Positions 26,785 to 35,539 of a stretch of 61,939 nt of DNA are shown here, one piece after another. A program made the position numbers and the translations under genes. Position 1 is the first letter of the stretch. The number at the start of each line of letters is the position of its first letter. The stretch lies in assembly GCA_018336015.1 (NCBI GenBank), contig JAGXQZ010000074.1, positions 1 through 61,939 of the forward strand, in the 5' to 3' direction. The DNA comes from Algoriphagus sp. (GTDB lineage: Bacteria > Bacteroidota > Bacteroidia > Cytophagales > Cyclobacteriaceae). The notes under the pieces are model-generated. The model was not told the origin of the DNA and ran no database searches. It saw only the letters and a list, made by a program, of their open reading frames with translations.

Positions 26785-27338
26785 TGCTAGACAGAAACTT
26801 AATCCTCGAGAACGAAACAGTCCTGCTGAGACCTTTGTCCCGGCAGGATTTTCCTTTTTTGCAAAAACTCAGTACTCACCCCGACATGTGGGTCTATTTT
26901 ACGCATGACCTTAGCCTTCCTGAGGATTTTGAGCAATGGGCAGCAGGTCATTTTTCCGAGGATCGCCTGCAATTTACCGTCATCGAAAAAGCAAGCTGCC
27001 AAATCGTAGGTTCGACGGCGTTTGGAAATTACTTCCCACGAGATCAACGGATCGAAATCGGCTGGACTTGGCTGGGTAAAGCGTACCAAGGAAAAGGAAT
27101 CAATCCAGCCATGAAAAAGGTCATGCTGGATTATTGTTTTGAGGTGCTGAAAATGAAACGGGTAGAAATTAAAACTGATGTGCTGAATATTCCTGCCAGA
27201 AAAGCGCTTCAACGAATCGGGGCCACTGAAGAAGGGGTTCTAAGAAGTCATACCCTGATGACTCATGGACGGCGTAGAGATACGATCTACTATAGTTTTT
27301 TGGAAGGAGAATGGATGATTGTAGGAAATATGGGATAA
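26784..27338 (+). CDS. GNAT family N-acetyltransferase
   Basis: This 184-residue protein is a RimJ/RimL-type acetyltransferase. It shows VLLRPLSRQDFPFLQKL at the N terminus, a central IEIGWTWLGKAYQGKGIN acetyl-CoA-binding loop (about 90-107) and VEIKTDVLNIPARKALQRIGATEEGVLRSH, the typical second half. The substrate may be a small amine or a protein N terminus. It starts within the stop of the Tat aminotransferase (TGATG), so the two are coupled. Despite that, it has no signal peptide and should be cytosolic. Confidence 0.88.
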   Translation: MLDRNLILENETVLLRPLSRQDFPFLQKLSTHPDMWVYFTHDLSLPEDFEQWAAGHFSEDRLQFTVIEKASCQIVGSTAFGNYFPRDQRIEIGWTWLGKAYQGKGINPAMKKVMLDYCFEVLKMKRVEIKTDVLNIPARKALQRIGATEEGVLRSHTLMTHGRRRDTIYYSFLEGEWMIVGNMG

Positions 27339-27857
27339 AGTAAATAGCGAATAAGTGATGAAGAAATCGGGGGAAATCAATTCTTACTGCATTTGAAAAA
27401 TCATTAATCAACCCCAAAAATATTGGCCACCTGGCCGAGGAATTTAACAAACCATTAAGGTTCATTAAGAGAATTAAGACCTCAGAATAAAATTCCTGGC
27501 ACAAGGATAGTCTAGGATTACCAGAGGAAAGCGGAGCTCTTCATTTCCTTGATCATTTAAATGATTATCCGCTTTTCTACAAGTAACGAAATAAGATAAG
27601 GGTGAAGTCCGATTTTAGGTGTTGTGGACTGTCGTCTGTGGTCAGTTAACGAATATCTGCGATCTTTAGAGCCGAAGACCTACTTAGTGGTAAGATTGCG
27701 GATATTCATAATCTTCTAAATGGTTGATTATTTCCATTGTAAACAACTGATCTTGGAGGTGGAGTGATCAATTTTTGTAAAGGCGATTTCTTTGATTAGG
27801 AGATTGAAAGAGTAAGTGATTAAGGAAAGAGCGATTGGAGATTGAATCAGCAGAAAG
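27339..27857. other. intergenic region with repeat element copy 2
   Basis: This 519-bp region separates the GNAT gene from the convergent exonuclease gene. It includes the reverse-oriented copy of the inverted-repeat element (27563-27707), a GGCCACCTGGCC imperfect palindrome near 27425, and AT-rich filler. No convincing gene or terminator is visible. Confidence 0.6.
27563..27707 (-). repeat. MITE-like dispersed repeat, copy 2
   Basis: Reverse-complemented, this 145-bp stretch aligns over its full length with 2512-2657, including the GAATATCCGC start and GCGGATAATC end. Divergence is concentrated in the middle, roughly 80% identity overall by eye. The internal inverted partner has one change here. 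Flanking direct repeats are not convincing (a 6-bp TAAATG on both sides at best). Two copies of the same length bounded by the same ends suggest a mobilised unit rather than chance similarity. Confidence 0.75.
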
Positions 27858-29246
27858 TTAGAAAAATCCGAGTTGAAGAGGATTCGACTCCAGACTTGGC
27901 TCAAGCACCTGAATCTGATCTTCGGGGATCCGATGTATAAATTGGCGAAGCAAATAATAGGTTTCTGGAACAAGTGGTACCATTTCCAAATCCTCAGACA
28001 CAATCGAATCCTTTTCCAAAAAGCCATATTTGGCCAAAATCCCCCCTTTGAATAGACAGGCAGCTTTTTCCCCCTCTTTTCTACCTGGTAAAGTAATCAA
28101 CAGTTCTTTCTTGGCACCCTTTATCCGATTGATACACTCCTCCGCTCGTTGGTTATAGTCCGTGGGATTTTCCCCCGAACCACATGCCCCTTGACAGGAT
28201 GCATCCTGTACTACCGCACAGGTAACTGCCCGAAGTCCACAAAGTTTTTGACACAATCGATACACTTCCACGGCTTCCATTAAAAATTGTCTGGCTTCCT
28301 CTGACGAGAAAAATGTCTCCAAAGGCTTCAGATTTTTGGTGACTTTGGAAATTTGAAACCGATAAAAACCCGAGCCATCTTGGTAATGAAACAGTCCCCA
28401 AAGGGTTTTGGGCATTTTCATGGCTGAATTATACTTGGGCCACAGACGCTTGATTTCGAGTGTTTCAATGAGCAGAGCCATAAATTCCGAACCGGTCAAT
28501 TGCCATTGTACATCCACTACTTCCGACTTCAGTTGCTGCTTAAGCTGAGGGAGGACATTACCTGAAAAATGGCCCTTAAATCTCTCCTTGATATTGTTCG
28601 CCTTTCCCACATAGATCACCTTGCCCTTGTCATTGTGCATGTAGTAGACTCCGCAGGATTCGGGAAGCTGACGAAATTTACTCAATGGAAAAAGGGGTGG
28701 AAGGAAAGAATTAACCGCATTTTTTTTGAGTGAAGCCTGAATGATTTCGGGCTTTTGCTGAATCATCCGATCAAATAATAAGGCCGTAGCCTTTGCGTCT
28801 CCCATGGCGCGATGTCGAGCGAGAATAGGAATCTTTTGTTGCTCACAGATTCTTCCCAAACTGTAGGAACCCAAACCCGGGAATATTTTTCTGGACAGCC
28901 TAACCGTACAAAGCTTAGGAGAATCCAGCTCCTTCCCAACTTTCAAAAAAGCTTCTCGGATAAAGCTGAAATCAAAATTAACTTGGTGTGCGACAAACAC
29001 TCTCCCCTGGAGAAGTTCAAAAAGTTCATCCGATATCACTTCAAAATAAGGAGCATCTTTCAGCATGTAGGAGTCGATTCCTGTCAATCCTGTGATGTAG
29101 GCAGGTACTGCCATTCTGGGATTGATTAAGGTTTGATACTCATGGATAATACGTTTTCCATCATGAATGACCACTGCGATTTCAGTGATTCCACCTCCTT
29201 TGGGGTTCCCTCCCGTGGTCTCAATATCAACGATGGCATATTCCAT
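27858..29246 (-). CDS. DnaQ-like exonuclease fused to GIY-YIG nuclease
   Basis: This 462-residue protein joins two nuclease domains. Residues about 1-165 are a DEDDh 3'-5' exonuclease (VDIETTGG, HQVNFDFSFI, HRAMGDAKATA). Residues about 195-275 are a GIY-YIG endonuclease domain like that of UvrC/Cho (CGVYYMHNDKGKVIYVGKANNIKERFKGH). The remainder is UvrC-like in style with a cysteine-containing stretch (CGLRAVTCAVVQDASCQGACG). The architecture is known in Bacteroidota and is probably involved in DNA repair. It is transcribed alone, followed by the flavoprotein gene in the same direction upstream. Confidence 0.9.
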   Translation of the reverse strand: MEYAIVDIETTGGNPKGGGITEIAVVIHDGKRIIHEYQTLINPRMAVPAYITGLTGIDSYMLKDAPYFEVISDELFELLQGRVFVAHQVNFDFSFIREAFLKVGKELDSPKLCTVRLSRKIFPGLGSYSLGRICEQQKIPILARHRAMGDAKATALLFDRMIQQKPEIIQASLKKNAVNSFLPPLFPLSKFRQLPESCGVYYMHNDKGKVIYVGKANNIKERFKGHFSGNVLPQLKQQLKSEVVDVQWQLTGSEFMALLIETLEIKRLWPKYNSAMKMPKTLWGLFHYQDGSGFYRFQISKVTKNLKPLETFFSSEEARQFLMEAVEVYRLCQKLCGLRAVTCAVVQDASCQGACGSGENPTDYNQRAEECINRIKGAKKELLITLPGRKEGEKAACLFKGGILAKYGFLEKDSIVSEDLEMVPLVPETYYLLRQFIHRIPEDQIQVLEPSLESNPLQLGFF

Positions 29247-29674
29247 GGCCTAAAGATAAATGCTTCGAGGAAAGAAGAGTTGATATCGACAAAGGTTGTC
29301 AGGTTTGGCAGGTTATAGGGGTTGTCAAGTTATCTGGTTATCGAGTTATCTAGTGGTTTGGTTCTCAAGGTTGGATACTTTTCTGCCTAGCTTTGAGTAC
29401 TTGAGCGCCGAAAGTCTCGAAATCGAATGGTTGCCAAGATTAATATCTTTCTCATTTGAGAGTTTGAAAATGCACTAAGAGTCAATCAGAAAAACAGCTA
29501 CCCATGAATAGCTTGTAGACCTATTCAACAACATGATAATAACTTGAGCAGCTAACTTAGCAACAACTTTAGCAGACAACCCGACAAAAGCTTTAGCGGA
29601 CAACCCGACAAAAGCCTTAGCAGACAACTTGACCACAATCCTTCGGCAGGCAAGACTCATATAAGCTCAAAAAG
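29247..29674. other. repeat-rich intergenic region
   Basis: This 428-bp region between two minus-strand genes contains low-complexity imperfect repeats of the type GGTTATC/GAGTTATC (29315-29370) and a 24-bp tandem repeat (29568-29639). A 61-codon open frame crosses the tandem repeats but has no family features. No promoter element was identified. Confidence 0.55.
29568..29639. repeat. three 24-bp tandem repeats
   Basis: Units of 24 bp start at 29568, 29592 and 29616. Units one and two differ at a single base; the third is more diverged. There are no spacers between units, so it is a minisatellite rather than a CRISPR. Because 24 is a multiple of three, an open frame is maintained through it on the minus strand. 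Confidence 0.75.
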
Positions 29675-31255
29675 TCACCTTTTCACATACATTTCAATCA
29701 ACTTTTCGGCACAACGCTCACCATCCATAGCCGCAGAAACAATACCACCTGCGTAGCCTGCACCCTCTCCGCATGGAAATAGACGCTTGATCTGTGGATG
29801 TTCAAATGATTCTTTGTCCCTTGGAATTCGAACAGGAGAGCTAGTTCGACTTTCTACCCCAATCAGCTGTGCTTCGTTGGTCAGGTATCCCTTCATTTTC
29901 TGTCCAAAGGCTTTGAATGCCATGGCCATTCGGGCAGCGATAAAATCAGGCAGTACTTCCCGCATTTCCACAGATTCCAAACCCGGCTGATAGGAAGTAT
30001 CCAACAAGGAGGAACTTACTTTTCGATTTACGAAATCCACCATCCGTTGTGCGGGTGCCACTTGGGTTTTCCCACCCATCTCCCAAGCTTTTTTTTCTAC
30101 CTCAGCCTGAAAATGCATGGCAGCAAGTGGGCCGTACTTCTGAAATTGAGGCAAATCCTCCAATTCTACCGATACGACCATACCTGAATTGGCAAATTTG
30201 CTATCACGACGGCTAGGACTCATACCATTGACTACAAGTTCGCCAGATGAGGTCGCGGCAGGCACAATAAATCCTCCGGGGCACATGCAGAAGCTAAAGA
30301 CTCCCCGCTGCTTGCCTTGGTAATCGGTCTGCTGCACCAATGAATAAGCAGATGCAGGTAAATAAGGTCCTCGGTCAATTTCACAGTGGTATTGAATTCT
30401 GTCGATCAGATTTTGGCTGTGCTCTATTCTCACTCCCAAGGCAAAAGGCTTAGCCTCGATGAGGACTTTTCGATGATGTAACAGATGGAAAATATCTCTG
30501 GCAGAGTGGCCTGTAGCCAAGATTACGCCTATTCCTTTGATCTTTTCGCCTGTGTGAGTGATGACTCCTTTGATTTCATTTTCTTCTAAAATCAAATCCT
30601 CCACTCTGGTCTCAAACAAAATTTCTCCTCCTGCATCCAAAATGCTTTCCCTCAATTTGGCCACTAGGACCGGTAATTTGTTGGTTCCAATGTGGGGATG
30701 AGCATCCACCAAAATTTCCTCGGTGGCGCCGTGTGCCACCAAAATCTCCATGATTCGCCGGATATCTCCTCTTTTCTTGGAACGCGTGTACAATTTGCCG
30801 TCGGAATAAGTACCAGCCCCACCTTCCCCGAAACAGTAATTGGAATCCGGATTTACAATTCCTTCTTTATTGATAGCCGCAAGATCACGTCTACGAGCCC
30901 GCACATCTTTTCCTCTTTCGATTACGATTGGCTTTATTCCCAATTCAATCGCTCTAAGCGCTGCAAACAATCCTGCAGGACCGGCACCGACAATCAAAAG
31001 AGGCGAAGATTGACTTACATTTTTGTATTCTGGGAAATGATCCAATAGCGAACCCGGAGATTCATTGATAAAAAGTTCAGCTTCCACATTTACCAGTACT
31101 TTTCTCCCTCTGGCATCGATGGATCTTCTGGTTTGTCGTGCAAAGGTATGAGGAGTATCCACTTGGAGTCCTGCTTTCTTCAAAACAGAACGCTTAAAAT
31201 TAGCCTCATCGTAAGCCTCTTCAGGGCTCAATTGAAGTGAAAAGGTTTTTTTCAT
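29675..31255 (-). CDS. FAD-dependent dehydrogenase (COG2509-type)
   Basis: This protein (526 residues from the ATG at 31255) is a two-dinucleotide-binding-type flavoprotein. The FAD motif is LIVGAGPAGLFAALRAIELG (about 87-106), followed by a PIVIERGKDVRARRRD strand end and CFGEGGAGTYSDGKLYTR. The C-terminal FPCGEGAGYAGGIVSAAMDG block closes the FAD site. An N-terminal ~80-residue domain (FSLQLSPEEAYDEANFK) precedes it. The reaction is unknown. The frame extends ten codons upstream to a TTG, but that TTG falls inside a TACCTTTG promoter-like element, so the ATG is preferred. Confidence 0.88.
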   Translation of the reverse strand: MKKTFSLQLSPEEAYDEANFKRSVLKKAGLQVDTPHTFARQTRRSIDARGRKVLVNVEAELFINESPGSLLDHFPEYKNVSQSSPLLIVGAGPAGLFAALRAIELGIKPIVIERGKDVRARRRDLAAINKEGIVNPDSNYCFGEGGAGTYSDGKLYTRSKKRGDIRRIMEILVAHGATEEILVDAHPHIGTNKLPVLVAKLRESILDAGGEILFETRVEDLILEENEIKGVITHTGEKIKGIGVILATGHSARDIFHLLHHRKVLIEAKPFALGVRIEHSQNLIDRIQYHCEIDRGPYLPASAYSLVQQTDYQGKQRGVFSFCMCPGGFIVPAATSSGELVVNGMSPSRRDSKFANSGMVVSVELEDLPQFQKYGPLAAMHFQAEVEKKAWEMGGKTQVAPAQRMVDFVNRKVSSSLLDTSYQPGLESVEMREVLPDFIAARMAMAFKAFGQKMKGYLTNEAQLIGVESRTSSPVRIPRDKESFEHPQIKRLFPCGEGAGYAGGIVSAAMDGERCAEKLIEMYVKR

Positions 31256-31282
31256 AGTAAGGTATTTATCCTTAAATCTTTG

Positions 31283-31290
31283 CAAAGGTA
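31283..31290 (-). promoter_or_regulatory. possible Bacteroidota -7 promoter element
   Basis: On the minus strand this reads TACCTTTG, matching the Bacteroidota sigma-A -7 consensus TAnnTTTG, 27 bp before the ATG of the flavoprotein. A good -33 TTG at the right distance is not evident, so confidence is limited. Confidence 0.35.
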
Positions 31291-31394
31291 CAAGGTCAAT
31301 GTATAGAACCTGAAAAATACATTAGAAAATCTACTACGAATTCCAATGTAGATTCCAGATTGAATTGGAAAGGTCTGCTACCAATTCAAAAAGA

Positions 31395-31420
31395 AAAGCC
31401 GCTTTTCTCAAAGCGGCTTT
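31395..31420 (-). terminator. rho-independent terminator of the polysaccharide locus
   Basis: AAAGCCGCTTT and AAAGCGGCTTT are perfect 11-bp complements around a TCTC loop. On the minus strand a T-rich tail (TCTTTTT) follows. It lies 43 bp after the stop of the dehydratase gene and marks the 3' end of the polysaccharide locus. Confidence 0.85.
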
Positions 31421-31462
31421 AGCAATATCCTGTTCGTAATTAAATGATCAAACTTATCTAAC

Positions 31463-33373
31463 TCAGTTCATTCTATCCAAAACTTCAAACCGGGATGAAT
31501 TGGAGATGTATTCGGGAACCAAAGCCTTTAAATGTCTTACCAAATCGGTCTCATTGTTTTTACCGATCAAGTCTTGGAAAAGGTCTATTTGACCATCTAT
31601 TTTATGGTAGGATGAAGGTTGAACCTGCGCGATTTTGATTTTGGGATGGTGCGTGATTTTCACGGTTTCAAAATCATTAAGTAACTCCTCATAGAGCTTC
31701 TCTCCTTCACGAAGTCCAGTGAACTGAATTTTGATTTCTTTATCAACCTTTTTGCCAGACAATTGGATCATCTTTTTGGCCAAATCAAGGATTTTGACCG
31801 GCTCGCCCATGTCAAACACGTAAATTTCTCCTCCATTCCCCATAATGCCCGCTTCGAGAACCAATTGGCAGGCTTCCGGGATCGTCATGAAATAACGTGT
31901 GATTTCTGGATGAGTGACTGTAAGAGGCCCACCATTCATGATTTGTTTTTTGAATAGCGGTATCACAGAGCCATTGGATCCCAATACATTACCAAAACGC
32001 GTGGTGATGAACTTGGTGTGAAATTTCTTGTGGTTGGTATCTAGGTATTCATTCAGAGCCTGAACATACATTTCAGCCGCTCTCTTACTTGCCCCCATGA
32101 CATTGGTAGGATTTACAGCTTTATCCGTGGATACAAAAACGAATTTATCCACCTGAGAAAGAACAGCTAAATCAGCCAGAATTTTTGTGCCTATGACGTT
32201 GGCATGAATTGCCTCTTCAGGATAATTTTCCATCATAGGCACATGTTTATAGGCGGCCGCATGAAAGACCACTTCAGGCTTGCATTCCTTAAAGACCTCT
32301 TTCATTTTCTTCTTATTTCGAACATCACCCAGCACAACTTTAATCTTACAAGAAGGGTGGTGTTCTTTAAATTCCTGCTCCACATCGTACAGGGCGGATT
32401 CCGCAATGTCGAGCATGACCAAAAGTCGGGGATGGTAATGGGATATTTGACGACACAATTCTGAGCCAATCGAACCAGCGGCACCTGTCACCAAAATGAC
32501 TTTGCCCTTCAGATCTTCTTCAATTTGAGGATTATCCAATAGAATCTGTTCTCTACTAAGTAAATCTTCGATTTTAATCTCGCGAATCGCGCCTGCCGTA
32601 AGTCCTCCATTAATCCATTGATCTACAGGAGGAACCATGGATACGGACACGTTCAAACGGAGACATTCATCGATGATTTCATTCTTGCGCTGAACTGAAA
32701 AATCTCTTACTGCAATGATAAGATCTGTGATTTCAAACTGCTTCACTAAGTACTCTAAATCTCCAAGCCCATGGTAAATCCTCTTGCCATCAATATTTTT
32801 CCCCTCCTTTTTCAAATCATCATCCAAAAAAGCAACTACGTTAACTTGGCTTTTGCTGTCCCGCTTGATGGCTTCTTGAGCAATTATACCTGCTTCACCA
32901 GCACCGAAAATGACAGCCTGACGAAAATCTTTTTGAACAAATCCGTTTTTCAGGTAAACAAAAAGCTCCTTAACCACCAGCCTGTAAAATACCAACATAA
33001 ACAAGGCAGATAAACTGGCAATGATTAATACCGAAGTCGGAAGCAAAAAACGGTCATTCAAAAAACTCCCGTGGAAGAAGTTGAGAAATAAGAAAAGGAT
33101 GAAATTGATGACTACCGTTTTGAAAATGTTTGATCCATCTCTAAAGCCGGTGTGACGGACTATGCCTTCATAACTTCGGGTATTTTGCATTACCAAAAGT
33201 CCACCAACCATGAAGGTAAAGCTTCCTGCAAATGCGTCATATTCCTCGATAAGCTCCAGTTCAAAATTAAAACGGACGAGGTAACCAAATAAAGCGCAGT
33301 AAAAGAGAATTAAAGAATCCAGAGTTGCGATAATCCATCGAGGAAGAATCTTAAGCTTCGATAAAAAATTCAT
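31463..33373 (-). CDS. membrane UDP-GlcNAc 4,6-dehydratase (PglF/WbpM/CapD family)
   Basis: This 636-residue protein has four N-terminal membrane segments (about 12-130), a first nucleotide-binding domain with GAGEAGIIAQ (about 152-161), and the catalytic SDR domain with VTGAAGSIGSELCRQI (about 294-309). The catalytic stretch STDKAVNPTNVMGASKRAAE shows methionine in place of the usual tyrosine, as in the WbpM/FlaA1 group. It would convert UDP-GlcNAc to the 4-keto-6-deoxy sugar at the inner membrane. An aminotransferase and a PglC-like transferase gene lie just upstream, consistent with bacillosamine-type sugar formation. A 218-bp AT-rich spacer precedes it. Confidence 0.92.
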   Translation of the reverse strand: MNFLSKLKILPRWIIATLDSLILFYCALFGYLVRFNFELELIEEYDAFAGSFTFMVGGLLVMQNTRSYEGIVRHTGFRDGSNIFKTVVINFILFLFLNFFHGSFLNDRFLLPTSVLIIASLSALFMLVFYRLVVKELFVYLKNGFVQKDFRQAVIFGAGEAGIIAQEAIKRDSKSQVNVVAFLDDDLKKEGKNIDGKRIYHGLGDLEYLVKQFEITDLIIAVRDFSVQRKNEIIDECLRLNVSVSMVPPVDQWINGGLTAGAIREIKIEDLLSREQILLDNPQIEEDLKGKVILVTGAAGSIGSELCRQISHYHPRLLVMLDIAESALYDVEQEFKEHHPSCKIKVVLGDVRNKKKMKEVFKECKPEVVFHAAAYKHVPMMENYPEEAIHANVIGTKILADLAVLSQVDKFVFVSTDKAVNPTNVMGASKRAAEMYVQALNEYLDTNHKKFHTKFITTRFGNVLGSNGSVIPLFKKQIMNGGPLTVTHPEITRYFMTIPEACQLVLEAGIMGNGGEIYVFDMGEPVKILDLAKKMIQLSGKKVDKEIKIQFTGLREGEKLYEELLNDFETVKITHHPKIKIAQVQPSSYHKIDGQIDLFQDLIGKNNETDLVRHLKALVPEYISNSSRFEVLDRMN

Positions 33374-33591
33374 AGTATAGGTTTTTTCAAATAGTCAAAA
33401 TTTGCTGATAGGCTACTATTCATTCACATAATAGCTACAAAGTAAACAGTTTTTTTATTTTTCTTCAATTTTCCAAGAAATTATTGTGATATTCTAAACA
33501 CAGCATATTCCCGGACTTTTATGAAAGTTAATTCTCGATTAAACTTTTTGGAATTTGATTTACACATACGGTATAGTATATAGTTCCGGAT

Positions 33592-34209
33592 TTATATAAT
33601 ACCCTTGTTTCCTTTAAATTTTCCAACTGTCGCTTGCCCTTGTTGACTTACCCCTTTTCCTATCAATACATTGAACAAAGTCACGAAGAGGATTTTTAAA
33701 TCCAACAGGAATGAAAGGTGATCAACATACCAAACATCCAATTGAAATTTTTCCTGCCAAGAAATTGCATTTCTACCATTTATCTGAGCCCATCCAGTGA
33801 CTCCAGGCCTCACTAAATGCCTCCTCGATTGATCCGCATCATACAGCGGAAGATACTCTACCAGTAAAGGTCTTGGCCCCACTAGGCTCATATCCCCTTT
33901 AATGACATTGAGTAATTGTGGAAGTTCATCGAGTGATGTTTTTCTAATAATTCGACCAAACCGAGTAAGGCGCTCCCCATCCGCAAGGGGGATACCTTTT
34001 GAATCAAAAAGATCTGCCATCGTTTTGAATTTGATAATTCTAAAAATATGACCGTGCTTTCCCGGTCTTTCCTGGAGGAAAAAAGGATTCCCCCAAAAGT
34101 TAAAGCTGATCATCAACATCAATATTAAAAATACAGGTAAAAAAACGAGGAACATCAGGATTGCCAATCCTAAATCTAGGATTCGTTTGCCGACATTGCT
34201 GTAGTACAC
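33592..34209 (-). CDS. PglC-like sugar-1-phosphate transferase
   Basis: This ~205-residue protein has one re-entrant N-terminal hydrophobic helix (ILDLGLAILMFLVFLPVFLILM), then the monotopic phosphoglycosyl transferase core: ERPGKHGHIFRIIKFKTM, KTSLDELPQLLNVIKGDMSLVGPRPLL (Asp-Glu dyad) and VRPGVTGWAQINGRN. It moves a sugar-1-phosphate onto undecaprenyl phosphate. I choose the GTG at 34209, 1 bp after the aminotransferase stop. A TTG at 34239 would lengthen it by ten residues and overlap that gene by 29 bp. Small size and lack of extra membrane helices match PglC. Confidence 0.9.
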   Translation of the reverse strand: MYYSNVGKRILDLGLAILMFLVFLPVFLILMLMISFNFWGNPFFLQERPGKHGHIFRIIKFKTMADLFDSKGIPLADGERLTRFGRIIRKTSLDELPQLLNVIKGDMSLVGPRPLLVEYLPLYDADQSRRHLVRPGVTGWAQINGRNAISWQEKFQLDVWYVDHLSFLLDLKILFVTLFNVLIGKGVSQQGQATVGKFKGNKGII

Positions 34210-34210
34210 T

Positions 34211-35347
34211 TTAATAAATTTTGCTAAACTCCTTTTCAATCATACCACAGATCAGTTTTTGATCTTCAAATGTGAGGCTGACTGAGCTTGGCAAACAAAG
34301 GCCTTGAAGGAACATCTTTTCAGAAATGTTTCCTCCATAAAAAGGAGCAGATTTATATACCGGTTGCAGGTGAAGAGGTTTCCAGAGGAAACGGGTCTCA
34401 ATCCCTGCTTTAAAAAGGACAACTCTAAGGCGGTCATTAGAAATCCCCGTCGCCTTATCATCAATCAATATCGTAGTTAGCCAATAATTAGACCTGGACT
34501 CATCAGACTCTGTCTGAAAGGTAATTCCAGGCACACCTTCCAATAGATCCCGGTAACGCTCATTGATCAGCCTCCTTTTTTCTATCCAGGATTCCAATTT
34601 TTCCAGTTGCGCCAAACCTATGGCTGCCGCCATATTATTCATTCGGTAATTGTATCCTATTTCCAAATGCTGATAAAATGGAAGGTCTTCTCTTGCTTGT
34701 GTGGATAAGTATTTAGCTCTTTCAATCAGGGTAGCATCATTGGAAAGCATTGCCCCGCCTCCACCTGTTGTGATGATTTTATTCCCATTAAATGAATAAA
34801 TTCCCAATTTGCCCATCGTTCCACAATACTTTCCTTCATAGCAACTACCTACTGCTTCTGCAGCGTCCTCGAGGACGGGAATACTGTATTTGTTGGCAAT
34901 ATTCATGATTTCATTCATCTTGGCCGGCATACCAAATAAATGAACCACGATGATAGCCTTGGGCTTTTTACCTTGCGCTATTCTACTCAGAATAGCATCT
35001 TCCAAAATTTCGGGATCGATATTCCAGGTGTCTCGCTCGCTATCTACAAAAACCGGTGTGGCTCCTAAATAAACGATTGGATTGGCAGAGGCACAAAAAG
35101 TGAAAGATTGGCAAATGACTTCGTCTCCTGGACCAATTCCCAATAAGACTAATGCCAAATGAAGTGCGGATGTTCCTGAGTTTAAAGCAACAGCTTGGTG
35201 AGACTTTACTTTTTTGGACAGCTTAGATTCGAATTTATGGATAAAGGAACCACTGGTTGCCAGATGACCGGAACTCATCACTTGTTGGATATACAAGCTT
35301 TCGTTTCCATCAAAAACAGGAAAAGAAAGTGGCAGCATGTAGGACAT
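34211..35347 (-). CDS. DegT/DnrJ-family sugar aminotransferase (PglE-like)
   Basis: This 378-residue PLP enzyme shows ALNSGTSALHLALVLLGIGPGDEV (about 54-77), DAAEAVGSCYEGK (about 159-171) and YSFNGNKIITTGGGGAMLS with the Schiff-base lysine at about 187. It should aminate the 4-keto sugar made by the dehydratase two genes downstream, giving a UDP-4-amino-4,6-dideoxy sugar. An ATG three codons in (35338) is an alternative start. The PglC-like gene follows at once. Confidence 0.9.
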   Translation of the reverse strand: MSYMLPLSFPVFDGNESLYIQQVMSSGHLATSGSFIHKFESKLSKKVKSHQAVALNSGTSALHLALVLLGIGPGDEVICQSFTFCASANPIVYLGATPVFVDSERDTWNIDPEILEDAILSRIAQGKKPKAIIVVHLFGMPAKMNEIMNIANKYSIPVLEDAAEAVGSCYEGKYCGTMGKLGIYSFNGNKIITTGGGGAMLSNDATLIERAKYLSTQAREDLPFYQHLEIGYNYRMNNMAAAIGLAQLEKLESWIEKRRLINERYRDLLEGVPGITFQTESDESRSNYWLTTILIDDKATGISNDRLRVVLFKAGIETRFLWKPLHLQPVYKSAPFYGGNISEKMFLQGLCLPSSVSLTFEDQKLICGMIEKEFSKIY

Positions 35348-35539
35348 TAATCGAAATGAATCTATAAAGCTTTAAACTTACTACTTACCTTACAAAAACC
35401 CAACCAATTCTACTTGGGCACTTCAAACATTTTACTCATTTATAAAATCTTTTTATTTCAAATCTTTTAGCCAGGCAATCCATTCATTTATAAACCGTAT
35501 CACTAACCGTCTCAATCAGCAAGCTAGGTCTGGTTTAAG

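Noticed and set aside
29568..29639. Possible CRISPR array
   Set aside because: Repeats are directly adjacent with no unique spacers and only three units; no cas genes nearby.
29475..29660. 61-codon minus-strand frame with repeated LSAKAFVG-type units
   Set aside because: It is open only because the 24-bp tandem repeat keeps frame; no start context, family motif or plausible partner.
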